Origin: Alphaproteobacteria bacterium
GTDB taxonomy: Bacteria; Pseudomonadota; Alphaproteobacteria; Caulobacterales; Parvularculaceae
DNA length: 64,000 nt
Assembly: GCA_030433215.1 (NCBI GenBank)
Contig: JAUIMC010000004.1
Location: 207,054 to 271,053, forward strand
Direction: 5' to 3'
Part shown: positions 1-9,039 of the stretch, in pieces
Numbering within the stretch: position 1 is the stretch's first letter
How the letters are laid out: the number at the start of each line of letters is the position of its first letter
The notes under the pieces: generated by a model
What the model was told of the DNA's origin: nothing
Seen by the model: only the letters and a program-made list of their open reading frames with translations
Databases searched by the model: none
Made by a program: the position numbers and the translations under genes

Positions 1-276
1 GTAGAAAAGTCTTTAGATGAAATCGTCGCAGAGTTTGCCAAAGCCCACAACAAGCACAACTCTTCGCAAAGTGATGAAGCCCATTTCCTTAGAGCCTCGA
101 TAGCAGCCTTTAAAGCCCAACTCCGGGAGGGTTATGTATCAATAAAATTGCTGAAAGAAGATCTTTTGGAACGACTTAAAGCGTCTCAAGGTTTCTTCTC
201 CTCTCTTCCAGGCATCAAGTTATTGATAGACGAAGCAATAAAAGCTTTGCGAGCACTACTCGAGCTGCTGGGTTAA
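1..276 (+). CDS. C-terminal fragment of an unrecognised, AT-richer protein
   Basis: The first reading frame is open from the window edge and ends at TAA 274-276, giving about 91 residues without a visible start. The fragment is rich in Lys, Glu, Leu and Ala, looks almost entirely helical, and ends in a hydrophobic Leu-rich helix (ALLELLG). Codon use is clearly unlike the neighbours: many A/T-ending codons (AAA, TTA, ATA, TCT) in a genome that otherwise prefers G/C. I do not recognise a family. The composition suggests a recently acquired gene, so the window may begin at the edge of an island. It could also simply be a poorly expressed accessory gene. Confidence 0.55.
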   Translation, partial: VEKSLDEIVAEFAKAHNKHNSSQSDEAHFLRASIAAFKAQLREGYVSIKLLKEDLLERLKASQGFFSSLPGIKLLIDEAIKALRALLELLG

Positions 277-298
277 GACCTCATAGACTGGCGTCTCT

Positions 299-323
299 GG
301 AACTCCGCCCCTTTTCCCGTGTT
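299..323 (+). promoter_or_regulatory. possible EcfG-type (general stress response) promoter
   Basis: GGAAC at 299-303 is followed 16 bases later by TGTT at 320-323. The alphaproteobacterial general-stress sigma factor recognises GGAAC-N16/17-cGTT, so one position of the -10 box deviates. It lies about 30 bases upstream of the hemerythrin gene and its AAGGAGG ribosome binding site. A much better match to the same consensus occurs at 48806-48831. Confidence 0.4.
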
Positions 324-350
324 CTCCCTCCAAAATAAGGAGGCGAGACA

Positions 351-833
351 ATGGATATTTTCGAGCGGATCAAGAAAGATCACGACGACGCGCGCGCGCT
401 CATGAAAGAGCTCAAGGACACCACTGCGCGCGCCGAAAAAACCCGGCGCAAGCTCTTCGATGAATTCAAGCTCGACATGTGGGCGCATCACAAGGTCGAG
501 GAAGCGGTGTTCTATTCTTATCTCCGCGACGACACCAAGATGAGCAAGGACTCCTACGAGGCGCTGAACGAGCACCATGTGGGCAACGGCCTTCTCGAAG
601 AACTCGACACCTTCCCCGTGGGGAGCGAGGAATGGGGCGTCAAATTCGGCGCGCTCTCCGAACTGATCGAGCACCACATGGACGAGGAGGAAGAGGAGTT
701 CTTCCCCAAAGCCAAGAAGCTGCTCTCGAAAGATCAGGCGACGCTCATGGGCGAGCGCTTCGACGCCCGCAAGAAAGTCGTGCTGGCGGCTCTGAAGCCG
801 CTCAAAGAGAGCGAAATCGAGGCGGCGGCTTAA
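351..833 (+). CDS. hemerythrin HHE domain-containing protein
   Basis: A 160-residue four-helix hemerythrin-like protein. The expected metal ligands are visible: His in KKDHDDA near residue 11, the HHKVEEAVF helix near 46-52, NEHH near 75, and EHHMDEEEEEFFP near 104-112. HHE proteins bind a non-haem di-iron site and act in oxygen, NO or iron handling; the exact ligand here cannot be told. The ATG follows a strong AAGGAGG box at about 8 bases. A stress-type promoter may lie upstream, and a small membrane-protein gene follows after 10 bases, so the two are probably co-transcribed. Confidence 0.88.
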   Translation: MDIFERIKKDHDDARALMKELKDTTARAEKTRRKLFDEFKLDMWAHHKVEEAVFYSYLRDDTKMSKDSYEALNEHHVGNGLLEELDTFPVGSEEWGVKFGALSELIEHHMDEEEEEFFPKAKKLLSKDQATLMGERFDARKKVVLAALKPLKESEIEAAA

Positions 834-843
834 AGCGCCGGCC

Positions 844-1086
844 ATGATCGATGTCATTCAGTGGGCGGCGAGCCTGTTTGCGATTGTCGCCGCGAGCCTC
901 ATCGCCGCCCATATCAGCCAGAAAGTGACGGGGATCGCCTTCGTCATCTTCACGGTCTCGTCCGTGATGTGGGTCTATTTCGGCGCCGTTGAAAACGACC
1001 ACGGCCTGCTCGTCCAGAATGCCGTTCTGACGGCGATCAACCTGCTCGGCATTTACCGCTATCTGATCCGCAGCAAGCCGGCCTGA
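844..1086 (+). CDS. small membrane protein, function unknown
   Basis: An 80-residue protein with about three hydrophobic segments (residues ~5-22, ~28-47 and ~55-74) and a short basic end (RSKPA). The conserved-looking part is QNAVLTAINLLGIYRYLI near the C terminus, an arrangement seen in small YgjV/SemiSWEET-like inner membrane proteins; I do not assign a substrate. It starts 10 bases after the hemerythrin stop with no clear ribosome binding site, so translational coupling is likely. The high codon-position GC bias supports a real gene. Confidence 0.65.
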   Translation: MIDVIQWAASLFAIVAASLIAAHISQKVTGIAFVIFTVSSVMWVYFGAVENDHGLLVQNAVLTAINLLGIYRYLIRSKPA

Positions 1087-1158
1087 CCGGGCGACGAAAA
1101 GCAGCTTCGACTGCGCATGACGCTGGCGCAGGGATGAACGCCCGGCTAGCGTTTCGCC

Positions 1159-1578
1159 ATGCGCCAGGACCTTCGCGACACATTCGAGCATTTGACCACC
1201 GCCCGCGGCTTCACCAAGGAGTCGGGCTTTCGGGTGCGCGATTTCGAGGAAGGCTATGTGGCGCTCGAGGTCGCGCCGAAGGAGTCCCTCGTCCAGTTCA
1301 TGGGCTATGTTCATGCTGGCGTCGTAACCGGCCTCGCCGATCACGCCGCCGGCGCCTGCTACGCCTCGGTGCTGCCGGAGGGCAAGGCGTGCCTGACGAT
1401 CGAGCTCAAGATCAATTTCATGAAGCCGGCGCAAGGCGACATGCTGGTCGCGGAAGCCACCGCGCTTTCCCGCGGCGCCTCCATCGGCGTCGTGCGCTCC
1501 GACGTATGGGCGGAAAAGGACGGCGCGCGCGTGATGGTCGCGACGGCGCTCGTCACGCTGAAATCCATCTCCCTTTAA
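1159..1578 (+). CDS. PaaI/YbgC-type hotdog-fold thioesterase
   Basis: A 139-residue single hotdog domain. The family region runs from GYVHAGVVTGLADHAAG (residues ~54-70) to LTIELKINFMKPAQGD (~81-96), the usual PaaI-type thioesterase pattern in which an acidic residue in the long helix helps hydrolyse an acyl- or aryl-CoA thioester. Length is normal for the family. It stands between the membrane protein and a metallo-beta-lactamase-fold gene, both on the same strand with short gaps. The acyl group cannot be deduced. Confidence 0.82.
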   Translation: MRQDLRDTFEHLTTARGFTKESGFRVRDFEEGYVALEVAPKESLVQFMGYVHAGVVTGLADHAAGACYASVLPEGKACLTIELKINFMKPAQGDMLVAEATALSRGASIGVVRSDVWAEKDGARVMVATALVTLKSISL

Positions 1579-1633
1579 CCCCACCAGTCTTAGCCCCTTG
1601 GCAAGCCGCCCCTCGCGCGCTTAGGTAGGCGTC

Positions 1634-2365
1634 ATGAGCCAAGCACAAGCACAACCGCCCTTTTCCGTGCGCGTCGTTCCGGTGACGCCGTTCCAGCAGA
1701 ACTGCTCAATCATTCGCGCGCCCTCCGGCAAGGCGGCGGTGGTCGATCCCGGCGGCGAGCCGGAAAAGATTATCCAGGCCGCGAAAGACTTCGACGCGAC
1801 CATCGAACAGATCTGGCTGACCCACGGCCATCTCGACCATGCGGGCGGCGCCGAGGCGGTGAAACGCGAAACCGGCGCGCCGATCATCGGGCCCCATGAA
1901 GAAGATACGTTCTGGCTCGACGACATCGCCAGCCACTGGGCGCAATACGGCCATCCCGGCATGGGCGAGGACTGCAAGCCGGACAAATGGCTGCATGACG
2001 GCGACGAGCTCGATCTCGACGGGATCAAGTTTCAGGTCGTCTATACGCCCGGCCACACGCCGGGCCATGTGGTGATCTACAACAAGGACGCGAATATCGC
2101 TTTCGTCGGCGACGTCTTGTTCGCAGGCTCGGTGGGGCGCACGGACTTTCCCCGCGGCGACCAGCAGACGCTGGTCAATTCCATCACGCAAAAACTATGG
2201 CCCTTGGGCGACGTGCAGTTCGTGCCCGGTCACGGGCCGACCTCGAGCTTCGGGCGCGAGCGCCAGTCGAATCCCTTCGTCGCCGACAAGATCACCGGCT
2301 ATCAGGGGGCCGAGACGCAAGCGCCCAACGCCATGGACCAGAAGCTTTCGAAGCGCTGGCAGTAA
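1634..2365 (+). CDS. MBL-fold metallo-hydrolase (glyoxalase II-like)
   Basis: A 243-residue metallo-beta-lactamase-fold hydrolase. The dinuclear metal signature LTHGHLDHAGG sits near residue 61, with further ligands in TPGHTPGHVV (~138), FVGDVLF (~157) and VPGHGPTS (~198). The compact form without the glyoxalase II C-terminal domain resembles YcbL-like enzymes that act on thioesters such as S-lactoylglutathione. Substrate is inferred only from this resemblance. It sits downstream of the thioesterase gene. Confidence 0.85.
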   Translation: MSQAQAQPPFSVRVVPVTPFQQNCSIIRAPSGKAAVVDPGGEPEKIIQAAKDFDATIEQIWLTHGHLDHAGGAEAVKRETGAPIIGPHEEDTFWLDDIASHWAQYGHPGMGEDCKPDKWLHDGDELDLDGIKFQVVYTPGHTPGHVVIYNKDANIAFVGDVLFAGSVGRTDFPRGDQQTLVNSITQKLWPLGDVQFVPGHGPTSSFGRERQSNPFVADKITGYQGAETQAPNAMDQKLSKRWQ

Positions 2366-2422
2366 TCGCTGACCGGTCCAACCGTTATGATCTTGCGGTA
2401 ATCGCCTGAACAGTTCCCACAA

Positions 2423-2512
2423 GTGTCATCACCGGGCTTGTCGCGGTGATCCAGTTTTCCGGAAGTGATACAACTTTTCTGGATGCCCGGGACACGCCCG
2501 GGCATGACACTC
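2423..2512. repeat. palindromic interspersed repeat, two inverted halves
   Basis: About 90 bases beginning GTGTCATCACCGGGCTTG and ending CCCGGGCATGACAC, so the outer ends are inverted repeats of each other and each half forms its own hairpin (for example TGCCCGGG-acacg-CCCGGGCA). A diverged copy is at 8921-8998. This is the usual look of alphaproteobacterial REP-like mosaics. It fills the space between convergent genes. Confidence 0.7.
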
Positions 2513-2547
2513 CAAATTGAATTGACTGTGCCTGTTCTCCGCAGCGC

Positions 2548-3549
2548 CTAATCCATCATCGGCGGCTCGACCACGGCGCGACCCACATAATTGGTGTCCG
2601 TGCCGAACCAGATCGCGCCTGCGGGCTGATAATAATGCATGTGGCGGATCGTGCCGCCGCCGGACGGAACATCGGTCGCGGAGAAGAATTCCTCCGTTTC
2701 CGGATCGAATCCTAAAAAGACGTTGGGATCGACGCCGGTGGCGACCATCCAGATCCGGTCCTGGCTGTCCACGGCCATGCCATAAGGGCGCGCGCGTTCG
2801 CCCTGGGGCATGTCCCATTCCTTGAAGGTCTTCTGATCGGGATCGTACACGCCGAGGACACCCTTGATGTAGTCGCCATACCAGACGCGCCCGTCGCTGG
2901 TGATTTCAAGACGGCGGGGCAGCGCGCCTTCGCGCGGCAGATCGATTTCCGTCAGTTCCAGCGTCTCGGGGTTGATATGGGCGAGCTTGTACGTGCCGAA
3001 CAGCGCGACCCAGATCGACCCGTCCGGCGCCATCTTGATCCCGTAGGGGCGCGAGCGCTCGGTCTTTGACGGGATGAGGTCCACATCGCGGCTTTCGATA
3101 TTGAGCCGGCCCATGAAATTGCCGCCCTGCACCGTGAACCAGATGTTCTCTTCGCCTTCGTCGAAGATCAGCGTGTGCGGATCGCGCGCCGCTTCGTCGG
3201 GCATCGGGATTTCCTCGATCTCTTTCGTCTTCGGATCGAAGCGGCCGATGACGCCGGTGCGGTTGCCGGCATACCAGACAATCCCGTCCTTGCCGACGAT
3301 CAGGTTATGCGGTCCCTCGCCATCGGGCAGATCGTATTTGACGATCTCGCCGGTCTGTGTATCGAGATGACCGACATAGCCGCCGACCTGGCCCACAAAC
3401 CAGACGGACGTCGCGCTTTGCGCAAAGGGATCGCGCGGCCGGGTGTTCTCGTAAGGCACTTTCCATTCGCGGATGTCGACCGTCTCTTCGGCGAACGCCG
3501 ATGCGGCCGTCATCATGCCTGCAAGAATCGCAGCCCCGATAATCCTCAT
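2548..3549 (-). CDS. secreted Vgb-like (virginiamycin B lyase family) beta-propeller protein
   Basis: A protein of about 333 residues. The start at 3549 is preferred over the in-frame ATG at 3555 because it is better spaced from AAGGAAA. A signal peptide ends around SAFA|EE. The rest consists of repeated blades with the signatures GIVWYAG, ENIWFTV, GSIWVAL, GRVWYGD, DRIWMVA and GAIWFGT, the Vgb/streptogramin-lyase propeller pattern. True Vgb is a cytoplasmic lyase of streptogramin B; an exported copy more likely binds or cleaves another ligand. A HMHYY segment lies near the end where active-site histidines occur in Vgb, but I do not claim activity. Confidence 0.75.
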   Translation of the reverse strand: MRIIGAAILAGMMTAASAFAEETVDIREWKVPYENTRPRDPFAQSATSVWFVGQVGGYVGHLDTQTGEIVKYDLPDGEGPHNLIVGKDGIVWYAGNRTGVIGRFDPKTKEIEEIPMPDEAARDPHTLIFDEGEENIWFTVQGGNFMGRLNIESRDVDLIPSKTERSRPYGIKMAPDGSIWVALFGTYKLAHINPETLELTEIDLPREGALPRRLEITSDGRVWYGDYIKGVLGVYDPDQKTFKEWDMPQGERARPYGMAVDSQDRIWMVATGVDPNVFLGFDPETEEFFSATDVPSGGGTIRHMHYYQPAGAIWFGTDTNYVGRAVVEPPMMD

Positions 3550-3724
3550 GTCCATCTTTCCTTATCCATCCTCCGGCGGCGCGCGGGCGCCACAGTCCTC
3601 GCCGCCAAGAGCTACTATAGCCGCGCCGGCGCCGCATCGGACAGAAGATTAAAGATCGGACATCGCTGCAGCGCAGCAAAGGCGGACATGCGCATTCTGT
3701 CCGCCTTTATCTGGGCGAAAGCGC

Positions 3725-4147
3725 TTACCCCGCCACGCGCCGCAGGCGCGAGAAATGCTCGTCCCAGCCTTTGTCATGGTTGGACGCCATGCCGAAGGGA
3801 TCGTCTTCGTATTTCTCCCAGCCGTCATGGACGAGCGTCAGGATGGTGCCGCCCTTCACCGCTTCCAGCGTCCAGGTGCAGGTGGTCTCGGCGCCGTTCA
3901 GGAAATTATGGGTGAAGGTGTGCACCAGCCGTTCCGGCTTTTTCATCTCGATGACCTTGCCCCAGCACATGCGCTCGCCGTCCTTGCCGTAGCTGTTGGT
4001 CTCGAGAACATAATCGCCGCCCTCTTCCAGCTTTGCGCCGCCGCGGTGAAACCACAGCGCAAGCTGGTCGGGTTCGGTGAGAAACTTCCAGACATGCTCC
4101 GGCGGCGCCTTCAGAAACAGGGTCTTCACGATCTGCATCTTGCTCAT
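3725..4147 (-). CDS. SRPBCC (AHSA1-like) domain protein
   Basis: A 140-residue START/AHSA1-like hydrophobic-pocket protein with the family opening IVKTLFLKAPPEHVWKFLT and the C-terminal GWDEHFSRLR helix. Members of this family often pair with an ArsR regulator in bacteria, and here the ATG overlaps the stop of the upstream ArsR gene by four bases (ATGA), so the two are translationally coupled. The ligand is unknown. Expression is probably controlled by the ArsR protein through the repeated sites at 4493-4535. Confidence 0.85.
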   Translation of the reverse strand: MSKMQIVKTLFLKAPPEHVWKFLTEPDQLALWFHRGGAKLEEGGDYVLETNSYGKDGERMCWGKVIEMKKPERLVHTFTHNFLNGAETTCTWTLEAVKGGTILTLVHDGWEKYEDDPFGMASNHDKGWDEHFSRLRRVAG

Positions 4148-4479
4148 GATGTTTTCTCCACAACGTCTTTGAGGCTGGCGAGGCGCGCATCCCAGAACCG
4201 GTCGAAATAGCTGAGCCAGTCGGCGGCGGTCTTGAGCGCGTCAGGGTTAAGGCGGTTGATCCGTTCACGTCCCTTTGCTTCCACGGCGATGACCCCGCCC
4301 TCCTTCAGGATGGCGAGATGCTTGGCGACAGCGGGGCGCGTCATGTCGAAGGCCGAGGCGATCTCGGCGATGGGCCGGGGACCGTCCGCCAGCATGGAAA
4401 TGATCGCCCGCCGGGTCGGATCGGCGAGCGCCCGGAAGACAGGCTGGGCGGGATCTGCGGAGGGGGGCGGCAGGGACAT
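4144..4479 (-). CDS. ArsR-family winged-helix transcriptional regulator
   Basis: A 111-residue ArsR/SmtB-type regulator: PVFRALADPTRRAII opens the winged helix and FDMTRPAVAKHLAILKEGGV is the recognition region (residues ~44-63). The cysteine and histidine pairs used by metal sensors are not seen, so it is probably a non-metal-sensing member like those next to SRPBCC genes. It heads a two-gene operon with the SRPBCC gene. Two copies of an AAACCTTTTGGT motif lie just upstream and probably serve autoregulation. Confidence 0.87.
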   Translation of the reverse strand: MSLPPPSADPAQPVFRALADPTRRAIISMLADGPRPIAEIASAFDMTRPAVAKHLAILKEGGVIAVEAKGRERINRLNPDALKTAADWLSYFDRFWDARLASLKDVVEKTS

Positions 4480-4492
4480 GGGGGATCTCTAC

Positions 4493-4535
4493 ATAAAACC
4501 TTTTGGTTTCTTTTTATATGAAACCTTTTGGTATT
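4493..4535. promoter_or_regulatory. tandem operator-like repeats for the ArsR regulator
   Basis: AAACCTTTTGGT occurs at 4496-4507 and again at 4521-4532, each flanked by ATA or ATAT. Each is itself a partial dyad (AAACC-TTTT-GGTTT). The 25-base spacing places them nearly on the same face of the helix. They lie 17-53 bases upstream of the arsR start, in an AT-rich promoter region. Confidence 0.6.
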
Positions 4536-4713
4536 ATGTCAAGCGCGACAATGAATCCCGCCGAACTTGAAAACTCTTTGCCTTGAGGTCTTTCGCTTGC
4601 CGGTCTCATCCCCTAAGACAACGCTTTAATCGACAATTGATTCTTCGCCTCTCCGCGTGTGTGCGGCCGCCTTCACGGCCTGCCTGCCCGGCGAGGCTGC
4701 GCGCGAGTAAGTG

Positions 4714-7700
4714 ATGCCTAAACGCACAGATATTTCCTCCATTCTCATCATCGGCGCCGGGCCCATCATCATCGGGCAAGCCTGCGAATTCGATTATTCC
4801 GGGGTCCAGGCGGTGAAAGCCCTGAAGGAGGAAGGCTACCGCGTCATCCTCGTCAATTCGAACCCGGCGACGATCATGACCGACCCGGAGCTGGCCGACG
4901 CCACCTATGTGGAGCCGATCAGCCCGGAATTCGTGGAGAAGGTCATCGCGCGCGAGCGCCCGGACGCGCTCCTGCCCACCATGGGCGGCCAGACGGCCTT
5001 GAACTGCGCCCTCGATCTCGAACAGTCGGGCGTTCTCGAAAAATACGGCGTCCAGATGATCGGCGCCCGCGCCGACGTCATCGAAAAGGCCGAAGACCGC
5101 GAGAAGTTCCGCGTCGCCATGGAAAAGATCGGGCTTGAAAACCCGCGCTCGGCGATCGCCTCTTCTCCCGCCATCAAGAACGATCAGGGCCGCACCGTCG
5201 GTTATGACCGCGCGTCGGGCGTTTCCAACGCCATGGCCTATCTCGAGGACATCGGCCTGCCCGCGATCATCCGGCCGGCCTTCACCCTCGGCGGCACCGG
5301 CGGCGGCGTCGCCTATAACCGCGAGGAGTTCGAACATTATGTCCGCTCCGGCATCGAAGCCTCGCCGGTCGGACAGGTGCTGATCGATGAGAGCCTTCTC
5401 GGCTGGAAGGAATATGAGATGGAGGTCGTCCGCGACAAGGCGGACAACTGCATCATCGTCTGCTCCATCGAAAACGTCGATCCCATGGGCGTTCACACCG
5501 GCGACTCGATCACCGTCGCCCCGTCGCTGACGCTCACCGACAAGGAATTCCAGATCATGCGCAACGCGTCGATCGCGGTGATGCGCGAGATCGGCGTCGA
5601 AACCGGCGGGTCCAACGTGCAGTTCGCGGTCAATCCGGAGACGGGACGCCTCGTCGTCATCGAGATGAACCCGCGCGTGTCGCGCTCTTCCGCCCTCGCC
5701 TCGAAGGCGACGGGCTTTCCCATCGCCCGCATCGCTGCAAAGCTCGCGGTCGGCTACACCCTCGACGAGCTCGACAACGACATCACCGGCGCGACGCCCG
5801 CTTCCTTCGAGCCGACCATCGACTATGTCGTGACAAAGATCCCGCGTTTCGCCTTCGAGAAATTCCCCGGCGCGGAGCCGACCCTGTCGACCGCCATGAA
5901 ATCCGTGGGCGAGGCCATGGCCATCGGCCGCTCGTTCAAGGAATCCATGCAAAAAGCCATGCGCTCCCTCGAGACCGGGCTTTGCGGCCTCGATCCCATC
6001 GAGATTCCGGGCCTCGGCGAAGGCGACGACGCGAATGCGTTCAGAGCAGCGCTCGCCGCGCCGACGCCGGACCGCCTGCGCGTCACCGCCGAAGCCTTCC
6101 GCCACGAATTGCCGCTGGAGCAGATCCGCTCCATCACCCAGTACGATCCGTGGTTCCTCGAACAGCTTTCGGAAATCGTCGAGACCGAGAAGCAAATCGC
6201 GCGCGACGGCCTCCCCGATGATCCCGACGCCCTGCGCGCGCTGAAAGCCATGGGCTTTTCAGACAAGCGCCTCGCGCAATTATGCGAAGGGACTGAAAAG
6301 CAAGTCCGCGAACACCGGCGCACGCGCGGCGTGCGCCCCGTCTTCAAGCGCATCGACACCTGCGCGGCGGAGTTCGAGGCCAAAACCCCATACATGTATT
6401 CCGCCTACGAACCGTCTTTCGCCGGCGCGCCGGCCTGCGAATCGCAGCCTTCCGACCGCAAGAAAGTGATCATTCTCGGCGGCGGGCCGAACCGCATCGG
6501 CCAGGGAATTGAGTTCGACTATTGCTGCTGTCACGCGGCCTTCGCGCTCGCCGATATCGGCGTCGAGTCGATCATGGTGAACTGCAACCCGGAAACGGTC
6601 TCCACCGATTACGACACGTCCGACCGGCTTTATTTCGAACCGCTGACCGCCGAGGACGTCCTCGAGATCGTCGCCAAGGAGCGCGAACAGGGCGAGCTTC
6701 TCGGGGTCATCGTGCAGTTTGGCGGGCAGACGCCGCTGAAACTGGCGCGCACGCTCGAAGAGGAAGGCGTCCCCCTCCTCGGCACGCCCTATGACGCCAT
6801 CGACCTCGCCGAAGACCGCGAGCGCTTCCAGAAACTCGTTCAGAAACTCGGCCTCAAACAGCCGAAAAACGCCACGGCGCCGAGCCGCGAGGCGGCCCCC
6901 GCCATCGCCGAAGAGGTGGGCTATCCGCTGGTGACGCGCCCCTCTTACGTCCTCGGCGGGCGCGCCATGGAGATCGTGCGCGACAAGGCTTCGCTCAACC
7001 AGTATCTGGCGACAGCGCAGATCGAGATCAACGAAGACGAACCGCTCCTCCTCGACCATTATCTGCAAAACGCCGTCGAGGTGGATGTAGACGCGATCTC
7101 GGACGGAAAGGACGTCTTCATCGCCGGCGTCATGGAGCATATCGAGGAAGCCGGGGTTCATTCCGGCGACAGCGCCTGCTCCCTGCCGCCCTACACGCTG
7201 TCCGAAGAGATCATTGAAGAGCTGAAGAAAGAAACCCGGCGCATGGCGCTGGAGCTTGGCGTCGTCGGGCTGATGAATGTTCAGTATGCGATCAAGGACA
7301 ACGATATCTACATCATCGAGGTCAATCCGCGCGCCTCGCGCACCGTGCCTTTCGTGGCGAAGGCCGTGGGCCTTCCCGTCGCGCGCATCGCCGCGAAAGT
7401 GATGGCCGGCCACAAGATCAAGGATCTCGATCTGAAATGGCCGGCGCTCGATCATGTGGCGGTGAAGGAAGTCGTCTTCCCCTTCGCGCGCTTCCCCGGC
7501 GTCGACACCGTGCTGGGACCGGAAATGCGCTCCACCGGCGAAGTCATGGGCATCGACGTCAATTTCGAGAAGGCGCGCGCGAAAAGCCTCATTGCGGCGG
7601 GCGCGCGCATTCCCATGAAAGGCTGCGTCTTCATCTCGCTTAAAGACAGCGACAAGGAGCACATGGTCGGCGCCGCGCAAAAGCTGCTCGATATGGGCTT

Positions 7701-8019
7701 TACGATCATCGCCACGGGCGGCACGGCGGACTATCTGAAAGGCCAGGGCCTCGACGTCGCCAAGGTCAACAAGGTCCTCGAAGGCCGCCCGCATATCGTC
7801 GACGCCTTGAAGAACGGCGAGGTGCAGATGGTCTTCAACACCACCGAAGGCGCCCAGTCGATCAAGGACTCGCGCTCCATCCGGACAACGGCGCTGGCCC
7901 AGAAAATCCCCTGCATCACCACCGCGGCGGGCGCCCGGGCGGCGGTCCGGGCCATTGAGGCCATGCGGGCCGGCGACCTCGAGGTCGCCCCGCTCCAGGC
8001 TTACTTCGCGGTTAATTAG
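4714..8019 (+). CDS. carB: carbamoyl-phosphate synthase large subunit
   Basis: About 1101 residues, the full family length. It uses ammonia from the small subunit, bicarbonate and two ATP to make carbamoyl phosphate for arginine and pyrimidines. Two homologous ATP-grasp halves are visible: the first opens with [21 protein letters not shown], the second with [20 protein letters not shown] (residue ~588); [17 protein letters not shown] metal-binding strands follow in each. The MGS-like allosteric domain starts near 960 ([13 protein letters not shown]). ATG 4714 is chosen over the GTG at 4711 as the canonical MPKRTD start. carA is not in the window, so the two subunits are not adjacent here. Confidence 0.97.
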   Translation: MPKRTDISSILIIGAGPIIIGQACEFDYSGVQAVKALKEEGYRVILVNSNPATIMTDPELADATYVEPISPEFVEKVIARERPDALLPTMGGQTALNCALDLEQSGVLEKYGVQMIGARADVIEKAEDREKFRVAMEKIGLENPRSAIASSPAIKNDQGRTVGYDRASGVSNAMAYLEDIGLPAIIRPAFTLGGTGGGVAYNREEFEHYVRSGIEASPVGQVLIDESLLGWKEYEMEVVRDKADNCIIVCSIENVDPMGVHTGDSITVAPSLTLTDKEFQIMRNASIAVMREIGVETGGSNVQFAVNPETGRLVVIEMNPRVSRSSALASKATGFPIARIAAKLAVGYTLDELDNDITGATPASFEPTIDYVVTKIPRFAFEKFPGAEPTLSTAMKSVGEAMAIGRSFKESMQKAMRSLETGLCGLDPIEIPGLGEGDDANAFRAALAAPTPDRLRVTAEAFRHELPLEQIRSITQYDPWFLEQLSEIVETEKQIARDGLPDDPDALRALKAMGFSDKRLAQLCEGTEKQVREHRRTRGVRPVFKRIDTCAAEFEAKTPYMYSAYEPSFAGAPACESQPSDRKKVIILGGGPNRIGQGIEFDYCCCHAAFALADIGVESIMVNCNPETVSTDYDTSDRLYFEPLTAEDVLEIVAKEREQGELLGVIVQFGGQTPLKLARTLEEEGVPLLGTPYDAIDLAEDRERFQKLVQKLGLKQPKNATAPSREAAPAIAEEVGYPLVTRPSYVLGGRAMEIVRDKASLNQYLATAQIEINEDEPLLLDHYLQNAVEVDVDAISDGKDVFIAGVMEHIEEAGVHSGDSACSLPPYTLSEEIIEELKKETRRMALELGVVGLMNVQYAIKDNDIYIIEVNPRASRTVPFVAKAVGLPVARIAAKVMAGHKIKDLDLKWPALDHVAVKEVVFPFARFPGVDTVLGPEMRSTGEVMGIDVNFEKARAKSLIAAGARIPMKGCVFISLKDSDKEHMVGAAQKLLDMGFTIIATGGTADYLKGQGLDVAKVNKVLEGRPHIVDALKNGEVQMVFNTTEGAQSIKDSRSIRTTALAQKIPCITTAAGARAAVRAIEAMRAGDLEVAPLQAYFAVN

Positions 8020-8121
8020 GAAAACTCATTCGTTTCCAAAGGATTATGGGGATAGATCGGGTCCGCCCGGTCTTGAAATTCCGGCGCGCGCTGATTAAAT
8101 ATCCGGCTGGCAAATCAGCGA

Positions 8122-8158
8122 CGGCCCGACGCAAAGGCGCGGGCCGCGTTATTTTTTT
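8122..8158 (+). terminator. intrinsic terminator after carB
   Basis: Stem CGGCCCG (8122-8128) pairs with CGGGCCG (8140-8146) and is followed within a few bases by a run of seven T at 8152-8158. It lies 100 bases after carB and before greA, so it could also act as an attenuator in a long greA leader. Confidence 0.7.
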
Positions 8159-8247
8159 AGCTTGAGAGTCCGAAACGCGACCCGAGAGCGTGCAGGAAGG
8201 GGCGGCCAATCCGGGCCGGTCCCGTCGCCAGGAGAAAGGGCGGACCC

Positions 8248-8721
8248 ATGGAGAAATTTCCGATGACCCTCGCCGGCTATCAGAAGCTGGAAGAGGATTT
8301 GAAAAAGCTCAAAAACGAGGAGCGCCCGGCGGTGATCCAGGCGATCGCCGAAGCGCGCGCTCATGGCGACCTCTCCGAAAACGCCGAATATCACGCCGCC
8401 AAGGAGCGCCAGGGCTGGATCGAAAGCCAGATCCTCGACCTGGAAGACAAGTACAATCGCGCGGACGTCATCGACGTGGCCAAGCTGAATGGCGACACGG
8501 TGAAGTTCGGCGCCACCGTCACGCTGATCGACGAGGACACCGAAGAGGAAAAAGTCTGGCAGATCGTCGGCGATCTCGAAGCCGATGTGAAACAGCGCCG
8601 GATATCCATCTCCTCGCCCATCGCCCGCGCGCTCATCGGCAAGTCCGTCGGCGACTCGGTCGAGGTGCAGGCGCCCGGCGGCGCGCGCTCCTATGAGATC
8701 GAGAAAGTGGTCTACAAGTAA
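8248..8721 (+). CDS. greA: transcription elongation factor GreA
   Basis: A 157-residue cleavage factor that rescues backtracked RNA polymerase by stimulating its intrinsic nuclease. The N-terminal coiled coil carries the acidic tip ([17 protein letters not shown], residues ~41-57) with the family D and E residues, and the C-terminal FKBP-like domain starts around [10 protein letters not shown] and ends with the family motif [14 protein letters not shown]. Length is standard. It has its own terminator downstream at 8813-8842. Confidence 0.96.
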   Translation: MEKFPMTLAGYQKLEEDLKKLKNEERPAVIQAIAEARAHGDLSENAEYHAAKERQGWIESQILDLEDKYNRADVIDVAKLNGDTVKFGATVTLIDEDTEEEKVWQIVGDLEADVKQRRISISSPIARALIGKSVGDSVEVQAPGGARSYEIEKVVYK

Positions 8722-8742
8722 AGGTATTTTCAGCCGCCGCCT

Positions 8743-8763
8743 CCCCACGCTTTAAGCGTGGGG
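8743..8763. repeat. 21-bp hairpin, dispersed family (copy 1)
   Basis: A perfect palindrome with ten-base arms around one base, core CCCACGCTTTAAGCGTGGG. The same hairpin occurs at 42482-42502 and, with the central base complemented, at 30530-30550. Related 21-bp hairpins with a CCACG...CGTGG frame are at 30480-30500 and 42558-42578. Confidence 0.85.
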
Positions 8764-8812
8764 TCCCCCCTGCAAAGCACAAGCAGATCTTGGGGCGGCT
8801 CAGAAGTATAGA

Positions 8813-8842
8813 ACGCGCCTTTCGAAAGAGAGGCGCGTTTTT
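8813..8842 (+). terminator. intrinsic terminator of greA
   Basis: ACGCGCCTTTC-GAAA-GAGAGGCGCGT with a single G-T wobble, then a run of T. An eleven-base stem with a GAAA tetraloop is a textbook intrinsic terminator on the plus strand. Confidence 0.85.
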
Positions 8843-8920
8843 GTATAATAATATCTATTTTGATCCTTCTGCCCGCCCACATTGGCGAAAACCGATATCC
8901 AACAAGATTGCCCTATGCTC

Positions 8921-8998
8921 TGTGTCACGCCCGAGCTTGTCCCGGGCATCCAGACCGGAAGACTACCGGATCGCCGTCATAAAGCCGGCGATGACACA
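8921..8998. repeat. palindromic interspersed repeat (second copy)
   Basis: Starts TGTGTCA and ends TGACACA, a perfect inverted end, with inner CCCGAGCTTGTCCCGGGCAT and AAGCCGGCGATGACAC parts. It shares order and wording with the repeat at 2423-2512, including CCGGAAG after the first half. Confidence 0.7.
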
Positions 8999-9039
8999 AG
9001 GGACGCCGCCTTCTTCGGAATGAACTAAATATTTTGGCT

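Larger units (their letters stand above)
8722..9039. other. intergenic region holding a hairpin, a terminator and a palindromic repeat
   Basis: These 318 bases between greA and the convergent gmk hold, in order, a 21-bp hairpin of a dispersed family (8743-8763), the greA terminator (8813-8842), an AT-rich stretch and a REP-like mosaic (8921-8998). No convincing gene was seen on either strand. Confidence 0.7.
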
